Shown: positions 57,803 to 64,000 of the stretch, in pieces
How positions within the stretch are numbered: position 1 is the stretch's first letter
Layout: every line of letters begins with the position of its first letter
Assembly: GCF_001746295.1 (NCBI RefSeq)
Contig: NZ_MJAH01000019.1
Span: forward strand, 62,001-126,000
Direction: 5' to 3'
From: Streptomyces sp. LUP47B
Lineage (GTDB): Bacteria > Actinomycetota > Actinomycetes > Streptomycetales > Streptomycetaceae
DNA: 64,000 nucleotides
The notes under the pieces: generated by a model
The model's input: the letters and a program-made list of their open reading frames with translations, nothing else
The model's database searches: none
Told to the model about the DNA's origin: nothing
Translations under genes and position numbers: made by a program

Positions 57803-60193
57803 TCAATCTCTCAGCAGATCGGGCACCCCGTCGCGGTCCGGCTGGTCGCGCTCCGCCGAGACGACCGTCAGCTGCTGGGTGGCACGGGTCAGGGCGACGT
57901 AGAGCACCCGCAGTCCGGCCGGCGACTCGTCGGCGATCTCGGCCGGGGAGACGACGACCGTCGCGTCGTACTCCAGGCCCTTGGCCTCCAGGCTGCCGAG
58001 CGCCACCACCCGGTCGCCGAGTCCGGTGAGCCAGCGGGCGGCTTCCTCCCGGCGGTTCATGGCGACGACGACGCCCACCGTCCCGTCGACGAGGTCGAGG
58101 AGGCGGGCCGCCTCCTCCCGGACGGTCTCTCCCGGCGACTTGCGTGCGACCGTGCCGCGTCCGTTGTTCGTCGTCACGAAACGCGGTTGGACGCCGGTGG
58201 ACCGTACGGCCGAAGGGGCCGTGGAGCCGGGCATGGCGAGGGCCAGCACCTTGGCCGCGAGGTCGGCGATCTCGGAGGGGTTGCGGTAGTTCACGGTGAG
58301 CTGGAAGCGGCGCCGGGGTCGCGTGCCGAGAGCCTCGTCGCGGGCCTCGGCGGCCTCGTCGGGGTCGGACCAGGAGGACTGCGCCGGGTCTCCTACGACC
58401 GTCCAGGTGGCGTGCCGGCCACGGCGGCCGACCATGCGCCACTGCATCGGCGTGAGGTCCTGGGCCTCGTCGACGATGACGTGGGCGTACTCGACGCGTT
58501 CCTGGGCGAGCCGCTCGGCCCGCTCGCGCTGCGACTCCTCGCGGACCGGCATCAGCTCCTCCAGGCCGGTGAGGTGGTCGAGCGGATCCAGTTCGCGCCT
58601 CTTCCTCGGGCGGGCCGGGGTGCCGAGGACCGCCTGGAGCTCGTCGAGCATGGCGATGTCGTGCACGGAGAGTCCGTCACGTCTGAGTGAGCGGGCGACC
58701 CTGCGGACCTCGCCGGGGTTGAGGATGCGGCGGGCCCAGCGGCCCAGGCGCCGCTCGTCGGCCATGGCGGCGAGGACGGCCTTCGGGGTGAGCTCCGGCC
58801 ACCAGGCGTCGAGGAACTCGATGAAGCTGTCCTCGGAGGTGATGTCCTCGTCGAACGAGGACCGCAGCTCGGCCGCCAGTTCGGGATCGGTGTGCCGGGT
58901 GCCCGCCCCGGACCGCGCCCACAGGGCGTCCAGGAGCAGCTTGCGGGCCCGGGGACGCAGCAGGTTGACGGGTGCGGTGCCGCTGAGGGCGTTCCGGCGG
59001 ATGTTCTCCAGCTCGTTCGCCGCCAGCTCGAGCCGGCGCCCGAAGGCGACGACGCGAAGGCGGGTGAGGGGTGTGGTGGGGGATGCGGTGGAGGTGTCGT
59101 CCTCGCCGAAGGCGAGCTGCCCGGAACCGCTGCCCGCGCTGTGGCCTCCCACCTCCAGCGCCCCCCGCGCCGCCTTCCGCAGCACCTTCAGCATCCGGTA
59201 CGACCCCTTGGCGCGGGCCACGGCCGGGGAGTCGTACAGGGTGGCCTCGACGCCGTCGACCAGCGAGCCGATGGCGCGGATGGCGACCTGGCCCTCCTCG
59301 CCGAGGGACGGCAGGACACCCTCGGTGTACGCCACGAGCAGCGGGGTGGGCGAGACGATGAGGATGCCGCCCGCGTAGCGGCGCCGGTCCTGGTAGAGCA
59401 GATACGCGGCCCGGTGCAGGGCCACGGCGGTCTTGCCGGTGCCGGGGCCGCCCTCGACGTACGTCACGGACGCGGCGGGGGCGCGAATGACCATGTCCTG
59501 CTCGGCCTGGATGGAGGCGACGATGTCCCGCATGGTGTGGCTGCGGGCCTGTCCCAGCGCGGCCATCAGGGCGCCGTCGCCGATGACGGGCAGCTCGTGG
59601 CCGTCGAGGAAGGCCCTGAGCTCGGGGCGCATCAGGTCGTCCTCGACGCCGAGGACCTTGCGTCCCTTGGAGCGGATCACCCGGCGTCGTACGACACGCC
59701 CTGGGTCCACCGGAGTGGACCTGTAGAAGGGGGCTGCGGCCGGCGCGCGCCAGTCGATGACCAGCGGCGCGTACTCGGAGTCCAGGACTCCGATCCGGCC
59801 GATGTGCAGGGTCTCCGCGATGTCGGCGGTGCCGTCCTCCCGGACAGCTCCTTCGGCGGGTTCCACGGCGGTGTAGGCGCCGTCGGGCCCCTTCTTGCCG
59901 TCCTTGCCGAGGAGCAGGTCGATCCGGCCGAACAGGAAGTCCTCGAACTCGTTGTTGAGCCGGTTGAGGTGCACACCGGCCCGGAAAACCTGGGCGTCCC
60001 GCTCGGCGAGAGCGCCCGGTGTGCCGACCTGGCCGCGCTTGGCCGCGTCGTTCATCAGGAACTCCGCCTCGTGGATCTTCTCCTCGAGGCGCCGGTAGAC
60101 CCGGTCCAGATGTTCCTGTTCGACGCCGATCTCGTGGTCCCGAACCGAGTCCTGAACCGAGTCGACCGCGGATGGTTGAGCCTGAGCGGCCAC
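57803..60193 (-). CDS. helD: HelD-like UvrD/Rep-family RNA polymerase-associated helicase
   Basis: The 796-residue protein starts at GTG 60193 with AAGGGGG upstream. An N-terminal coiled coil (EQEHLDRVYRRLEEKIHEAEFLMNDAAKRG) is the HelD arm that enters the RNA polymerase secondary channel. Walker A is VEGGPGTGKTAVALHRAAYLLY. VIVDEAQDLTPMQWRMV is motif II, VVGDPAQSSW motif III, FQLTVNYRNPSEIADLAA motif IV, and LYVALTRATQQLTVV motif VI. HelD-type proteins release stalled polymerase and can counter rifamycin. No recognisable rifamycin-associated palindrome is seen upstream. Confidence 0.9.
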   Translation of the reverse strand: MAAQAQPSAVDSVQDSVRDHEIGVEQEHLDRVYRRLEEKIHEAEFLMNDAAKRGQVGTPGALAERDAQVFRAGVHLNRLNNEFEDFLFGRIDLLLGKDGKKGPDGAYTAVEPAEGAVREDGTADIAETLHIGRIGVLDSEYAPLVIDWRAPAAAPFYRSTPVDPGRVVRRRVIRSKGRKVLGVEDDLMRPELRAFLDGHELPVIGDGALMAALGQARSHTMRDIVASIQAEQDMVIRAPAASVTYVEGGPGTGKTAVALHRAAYLLYQDRRRYAGGILIVSPTPLLVAYTEGVLPSLGEEGQVAIRAIGSLVDGVEATLYDSPAVARAKGSYRMLKVLRKAARGALEVGGHSAGSGSGQLAFGEDDTSTASPTTPLTRLRVVAFGRRLELAANELENIRRNALSGTAPVNLLRPRARKLLLDALWARSGAGTRHTDPELAAELRSSFDEDITSEDSFIEFLDAWWPELTPKAVLAAMADERRLGRWARRILNPGEVRRVARSLRRDGLSVHDIAMLDELQAVLGTPARPRKRRELDPLDHLTGLEELMPVREESQRERAERLAQERVEYAHVIVDEAQDLTPMQWRMVGRRGRHATWTVVGDPAQSSWSDPDEAAEARDEALGTRPRRRFQLTVNYRNPSEIADLAAKVLALAMPGSTAPSAVRSTGVQPRFVTTNNGRGTVARKSPGETVREEAARLLDLVDGTVGVVVAMNRREEAARWLTGLGDRVVALGSLEAKGLEYDATVVVSPAEIADESPAGLRVLYVALTRATQQLTVVSAERDQPDRDGVPDLLRD

Positions 60194-60256
60194 CGGGCCC
60201 CCTTCTGACGTGCTGGGCAGCCGTCAACCGTACGCGAAGGGGGCCCCGGCGGGAAG

Positions 60257-61084
60257 TTACGCGTCGACCTGGACGAGCTTCTTGCCGTCGGAGGTGACGA
60301 CCTCGAAGTGGTCGATCGTGTTCTGGGCCGGTGCGACCGCGCCGCCGATGTAGAGCGGCTGCTTGGATTCCGCGGTCTTGCCGTTCGGAATGCCGTAGCC
60401 CCACTTGCCGACGGACCAGGTGGAGGCCGTCCAGCGCTCGCCGTTGGTGCCGACCGCGATCAAGGAGCACTTGAGCGGTCCCTTGACGCCCTTGAGCTCC
60501 AGGCCGAGCGAGGTGCCCCAGTTCTTCTCCTGCATGGCGACGGTGGCGCTGACGCCGGTGGAGGAGTCCGTCGCGGACACCTTGTCGCTCATGGAATCGA
60601 AGAGTTCCTTCGGGGTGGCCGCGAGGACCTGGTTCTGCTTGGCCCCGCCGCCCGAGTCGCCGCCGCTCGCCGCCATCGCGACGAACGGACCGCCGATGAT
60701 CAGCGCGGCCGCGGCCGCGACCATGTAGAAGCTGCGGCGCCGCTTCTGCGCACGGCGCTCCGCGACCTCGTCCACCAGCTTGTTCACGATCCGCGGGCTG
60801 GGCTTGGCGGAGAGCGACTCACCGATCGCGGGGGTGCCGGAGCCCGGCAGGTCCGCGAGGGCGGCGAGCATCGGCTCCATGCCGGCGAGCTCGTCGAGCT
60901 GCTGGGCGCACCACTCGCAGGTCGCGAGATGGGCCTCGAAAGCGGTTGCCTCGGCGTCGTCGAGGATCCCGAGGGCGTAGGCGCCGACGGTCTCATGCTC
61001 GTTCGGCACCGGAGATCCCATCATGGAACCTGACATACCCGAACCACCTGTGCCGAATCCCTGGTTACCCCCGTACACACTCAT
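60257..61084 (-). CDS. rsuA: Zinc-binding anti-sigma factor RsuA
   Basis: The 275-residue protein starts at ATG 61084, overlapping the sigma-factor stop by one base (TGATG). The ZAS motif is HLATCEWCAQQL (H-x3-C-x2-C) with an upstream His in EHETVGAYALG. A single membrane helix (residues ~125-143, SFYMVAAAAALIIGGPFVAMA) separates the cytoplasmic domain from a ~130-residue extracytoplasmic sensor. It holds SigU inactive. The symbol relies on remembered S. coelicolor gene order (sigU-rsuA beside helD-like and malic-enzyme genes). Confidence 0.85.
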   Translation of the reverse strand: MSVYGGNQGFGTGGSGMSGSMMGSPVPNEHETVGAYALGILDDAEATAFEAHLATCEWCAQQLDELAGMEPMLAALADLPGSGTPAIGESLSAKPSPRIVNKLVDEVAERRAQKRRRSFYMVAAAAALIIGGPFVAMAASGGDSGGGAKQNQVLAATPKELFDSMSDKVSATDSSTGVSATVAMQEKNWGTSLGLELKGVKGPLKCSLIAVGTNGERWTASTWSVGKWGYGIPNGKTAESKQPLYIGGAVAPAQNTIDHFEVVTSDGKKLVQVDA

Positions 61085-61641
61085 CACGCCGTCACCCCCC
61101 GCTCCTCCAGTGCGAGCTTCATCGACCGCAGGGCGTAGAACACCCGCGAGCGGACGGTTCCGCTGGGAATGCCCAGGGTCTCGGCCGCCTCGTTGACCGT
61201 ACGCCCCTTGAAATACGTCTCGACGAGTACCTCCCGGTGGGCGGGGGTCAGGTCGTCCAACGCATCCGACAGCGTCATCAACCACAGCGCCTTGTCGATC
61301 TCGTCCTCCGCGGGGATGACCTCCAGCGGCGACGGATCGACCTCCTGCGGCCGGGCCTGCCGGCTGCGGTGGCCGTCGATGACGATGCGCCGGGCGACCG
61401 TCACCAGCCAGGGGCGTACCGATCCGGTCGCTCGATTGAGCTGTCCGGCGTTCTTCCAGGCACGGATGAGCGTCTCCTGCACCACGTCCTCGGCTCTCTG
61501 GCGGTCACCCGCAACCAACCGAAGGACATACGCAAGGAGAGGCCCGGCGTGCTCCCTGTAAAGGGCACGCATCAGCTCCTCATCAGGTTCCGAGGGCTGG
61601 GACATGCGATGTCGGGCCCTCGATCCACGTTCATTGGCCAC
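61084..61641 (-). CDS. sigU: ECF sigma factor SigU
   Basis: The 185-residue protein is taken from GTG 61641 because AAGGA lies seven bases upstream; ATG 61605 (MSQPSEPDEEL) is the alternative. Region 2 reads LYREHAGPLLAYVLRLVAGDRQRAEDVVQETLIRAWKNAGQL...RPWLVTVARRIVIDGHRSR. Region 4 is LTPAHREVLVETYFKGRTVNEAAETLGIPSGTVRSRVFYALRSMK. In S. coelicolor SigU influences morphology and secreted proteins when RsuA is removed. The 283 bases upstream should contain its promoter. Confidence 0.87.
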   Translation of the reverse strand: MANERGSRARHRMSQPSEPDEELMRALYREHAGPLLAYVLRLVAGDRQRAEDVVQETLIRAWKNAGQLNRATGSVRPWLVTVARRIVIDGHRSRQARPQEVDPSPLEVIPAEDEIDKALWLMTLSDALDDLTPAHREVLVETYFKGRTVNEAAETLGIPSGTVRSRVFYALRSMKLALEERGVTA

Positions 61642-61924
61642 GACGGAATCCTTGCGCACGCCCACCTCCGAAGTCCCGGGGTTCCCCCAGTCGGTCGCTC
61701 GACTACGGGTACGGACGGGAGGGGTGGGGTGTTCAAAGTGCGACGACAGTTTTCTTCTGAGTGACGTGACGAGACAGGACATGCGCGCACATTCCCGCCG
61801 CGCGATCTTTACATTTCCACCACACAGGCAAGATCACGACTACCGCCCGTGAGGTTGAGCGAGTAAACGACGTGTAATCGAAATCACTTCGACAGGCCCT
61901 CCACAGAAGGGACATAACGAACAG

Positions 61925-62557
61925 TCAGGTGCGCGAGAGAGCCGCTCGCCTCCGATGCCGGGCCACTCTTTCGCGGTTCCCACAGACCTCACTGGAGCAC
62001 CAGCGCCTCCTGCGCCCCCGTGACGTATCCAGATAGACGATGGGGCAGTTGTCCCCTTCGCACTCTCTGATCGCCGCCCTTGCGACGGGGTCCGTCAGCA
62101 GCCCTACGGCGTCCCTGGCGATGGCCCCGAGCAGTGCCGCGCAGCCGGGCGGACCGTCCAACTCGCGCACCAGCGCGCCGTCCTCGTCCCGCACCGCGCG
62201 CGGGGCCGGAGGTGCGGCCCGGGCCACGTCGTTGACGTGGGCGAGCGCGAGGTCGTAGCCGTGTCCGGACGCGAGGTCGTATCCGTGTCCCGGCGCGAGG
62301 CCGTAGCCGTGTCCGGGCGCTCCTCGCACCAACTGGCCGATGCTGCCGCGCAGTTCCCGGAAGCCGACGAGCCAGGAGGGGTCGGCGTGCGTCAGGTCGG
62401 TCCCGTCCGGCACCAGCCCCGAACCGACGATCCAGGCGCACAGCACCTCCGTCGAGTCGAGGCGTTCCTCGGGGTGGGTGGTCGCGAGGAGGTCGAGGCT
62501 GATCCGTCCGGCGTCGAACCGCAGTTCGTACGCGACCGTGGCCATACCCAGTGCCAT
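61925..62557 (-). CDS. CGNR zinc-finger (ABATE-domain) regulator with GHGY repeats
   Basis: The 210-residue protein is taken from ATG 62557; ATG 62545 is also possible. The N-terminal ABATE-like domain (YELRFDAGRISLDLLATTHPEERLDS...LCAWIVGSGLV) and C-terminal CGNR finger (CEGDNCPIVYLDTSRGRRRRWCSSEVCGNRERVARHRRR) are standard for the family, presumed stress-linked transcription regulators. Between them is a short tandem repeat, APGHGYGLAPGHGYDLASG then HGYDLALAHVND, which most family members lack. It was probably made by slippage. Confidence 0.85.
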   Translation of the reverse strand: MALGMATVAYELRFDAGRISLDLLATTHPEERLDSTEVLCAWIVGSGLVPDGTDLTHADPSWLVGFRELRGSIGQLVRGAPGHGYGLAPGHGYDLASGHGYDLALAHVNDVARAAPPAPRAVRDEDGALVRELDGPPGCAALLGAIARDAVGLLTDPVARAAIRECEGDNCPIVYLDTSRGRRRRWCSSEVCGNRERVARHRRRAALSRT

Positions 62558-62769
62558 GTGCCTGTCACCGCCTAGGGTGCCCCGGTCGTAAGGGGTCGGT
62601 GAGGTGCTTCGCGGCTGTTCCGGGGCTCCCTCTTACAGTGCCCTCCCGTTCTCGCCGCCGGAACCCCTCGTACCGGGCGCGGTGCCTGGACCCGGTGCCT
62701 GGACGCGCACGTATGCGGCGGCGCGTCTCGGCCATGTCGGCGCGAGGGGCGGGGCCCTTGACTGAAGAC

Positions 62770-63267
62770 ATGACACAGAGCAGCAGGAGCGACGGATTCG
62801 GCCTCAGCCGATTCGTACTGGGCGCGGCCACGGTGACCACGGGCCTGATCGCCGGTGCCTTCTACGTCTTCGCGTGCGCCGTCATGCCGGGCCTGGCGCG
62901 CAGCGACGACCGCGTCTACGTCACCGTGATGCGCGACATCAACGAGGTCATCCAGAACCCGGTGTTCTTCCTGAGCTTCCTGGGCGCACCGGCCCTCACG
63001 GCGGTGGCGGCCTGGCAGGCCCGGGGAAGCCGGCACCGGCGGTGGGTGTGGGCGGCCCTGGCGGCCTCCGCCCTGGCGTTCCTGGTCACCGTCGTCTTCA
63101 ACGTCCCCCTCAACGACCACCTCGCGCGGGACGGCGACCCCGGCGCACTGCGCGACGAGTTCGAAGATCCCTGGGTGGCATGGAACGTGGTGCGGGCGCT
63201 GCTGCTGACGGTGGCGCTGGGCCTCCTGGTGAAGGCCACGGGCAGCCGTGCCGCGAGGGTCGACTAG
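62770..63267 (+). CDS. DUF1772 (anthrone oxygenase-like) membrane protein
   Basis: The 165-residue protein starts at ATG 62770. It has four hydrophobic helices: FVLGAATVTTGLIAGAFYVFACAVMPGL, then NPVFFLSFLGAPALTAVAAW, WVWAALAASALAFLVTVVFNVPLND and AWNVVRALLLTVALGLLV. The N-terminal helix with GAFYVFACAVMPGL and the NVPLNDHLA turn are DUF1772 hallmarks. Some relatives oxidise anthrones in polyketide pathways, but no such pathway is present here. Function is unassigned. Confidence 0.85.
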   Translation: MTQSSRSDGFGLSRFVLGAATVTTGLIAGAFYVFACAVMPGLARSDDRVYVTVMRDINEVIQNPVFFLSFLGAPALTAVAAWQARGSRHRRWVWAALAASALAFLVTVVFNVPLNDHLARDGDPGALRDEFEDPWVAWNVVRALLLTVALGLLVKATGSRAARVD

Positions 63268-63339
63268 CCGGCCAGCGCCTCGGCGGGCAGCGTTCGCCGG
63301 CTGAGGAGCGGGGTCCGGTGCGTGTTGTGGTGGTCCGCC

Positions 63340-63620
63340 GGCCGGGGGCTGCGGAGTACTGGCCGAGGGGCTGGGAGTGCCCGGCCCGGGGCCGGGAGTG
63401 CCCGGCCGGGGGCTGCGGAGTACTGGCCGAGGGGCTGGGAGCGCCCGGCCCGGGGCTGGGCGTACCGGCCCAGGGGCCGGGAGTGCCCCGCCCGGGGCCG
63501 GGAGTACCGGCCTAGGGGCCGGGAGTACGGCCCAGGCCGAGAGTGCCCGCTGAGGGCTGCGGGTCCCCGGCCCGGTGCTGGGAGTACTGGCCGAGGACTG
63601 CGCGTACCGGCCGACGACCC
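63340..63620. repeat. G-rich short tandem repeat tract
   Basis: Variants of GGGAGTRCCGGCCCGGGG and CTGCGGAGTACTGGCCGAGG alternate for about 280 bases, with unit lengths near 20-22. CTGCGGAGTACTGGCCGAGG occurs in full at least twice (near 63348 and 63414). The tract fills most of the 549-base gap between the DUF1772 stop and the next gene; the remainder (63620-63816) shows no gene. Many G-runs suggest G-quadruplex potential on the plus strand. Confidence 0.7.
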
Positions 63621-63816
63621 TCGTACTGGAAGTCCTTGGGCTTTCGAGGAACCCTCTGCCACCGGGCGCCACATTCACCGGGCTACACTGTCCGGCCCTG
63701 CCCTGCCGTGCCGTGTGGTGCGGATGCCGGACGGGTCGTAGCGAACGGGCCGGCGGCCCGCGGGCCGTGGCCCGGTCCTCAAGTCGCTCAGCGCTGGACC
63801 CGCCGAATCGTGGGGG

Positions 63817-64000
63817 ATGATGGAAGACCAAGCAGCCCGTGCACCATCGGGCTCTGCATCCCCCACCCCGACGGACCTCGCACGCACGAGTCCGGTGTCC
63901 GCTGCGACCGCCCGGCTCCGCCGGCTGTCGCGGTGGTGGGAATCACGCCCCACCGCCACCAGGGACCGCGAGTTCGCGCTCGTCTTCACGGTGCTGTCGT
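63817..64000 (+). CDS. N-terminal part of an unidentified protein, cut by window end
   Basis: The frame starts at ATG 63817 (MMEDQAARAPSG) with GGGGGA upstream and runs open to the window end (61 residues seen). The first ~45 residues are polar and Arg-rich. WWESRPTATRDREFALVFTVLS looks like the run-up to a first membrane helix. This resembles the start of a Streptomyces sensor histidine kinase or other polytopic membrane protein, but the visible part is too short to decide. Confidence 0.5.
   Translation, partial: MMEDQAARAPSGSASPTPTDLARTSPVSAATARLRRLSRWWESRPTATRDREFALVFTVLS

Noticed and set aside
60194..60256. Rifamycin-associated element upstream of the HelD-like gene
   Set aside because: No recognisable conserved palindrome is visible around the start or in the short gap to the anti-sigma gene.

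Overview
The window is high-GC actinobacterial chromosome, almost certainly Streptomyces. GTG starts are frequent, G/C dominates third codon positions, and the gene content is typical of the genus: SsgA-like sporulation protein, M6 protease, HU/HupA, the SigU/RsuA pair, DUF3039, and a sugar ABC importer without its own ATPase. From memory, gene order on both sides resembles the S. coelicolor SCO2920-SCO2957 neighbourhood. No database could be consulted.

Left chromosomal arm (1-20.6 kb): truncated secreted M6 metalloprotease; small membrane protein; a block of about five degenerate ~137-bp tandem repeats; two RDD membrane proteins; ssgG-like gene; FAD-linked oxidoreductase; TPR protein; 4-hydroxyphenylpyruvate dioxygenase divergent from an AsnC/Lrp regulator; an osmoprotectant-type ABC operon (permease-ATPase-permease, no binding protein); ArsR-like regulator with a nested palindromic operator; S16/Lon-like secreted protein; racemase-like pseudogene; IclR regulator; superfamily II helicase; MFS transporter; tRNA-Cys(GCA).

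Integrated element (20,600-39,579, about 19 kb): an actinomycete integrative and conjugative element in the 3' end of tRNA-Cys, bounded by a perfect 43-bp direct repeat. Its leftward backbone holds integrase, excisionase, a DUF3987 replication protein, prim-pol, Spd-type membrane proteins, a TraSA/FtsK DNA pump, an RRQRL zinc protein and SpdB. A GntR/KorSA-like repressor and an XRE-TPR regulator face the other way. A nested inverted-repeat region beside the replication gene is a candidate origin. A structured sequence with a conserved loop occurs three times just upstream of backbone genes. The right third (33.9-38.9 kb) looks like defence cargo: an A/T-richer nucleotidyltransferase + DUF262 pair, a stand-alone MrcB-N/PD-(D/E)XK protein, and a class III cyclase-like protein overlapping a coiled-coil/two-TM protein in a Pycsar-like layout. 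A tRNA-Ser fragment and a frameshifted DUF6233 gene show that this end has been rearranged.

Right chromosomal arm (39.6-64 kb): nitrobindin-like protein; double SUKH-4 protein; P-loop kinase pseudogene interrupted by a short hairpin insertion with an in-frame stop; three-subunit molybdenum hydroxylase (xanthine dehydrogenase family) with an extraordinary acidic extension on the Fe-S subunit; GH20 hexosaminidase with a sugar ABC importer; DUF3039; YqgE/AlgH; murA with a triplicated 3' end; hupA; malic enzyme; HelD-like helicase; rsuA-sigU; CGNR zinc-finger protein; DUF1772 protein; a G-rich repeat tract; and the start of a gene running off the window.
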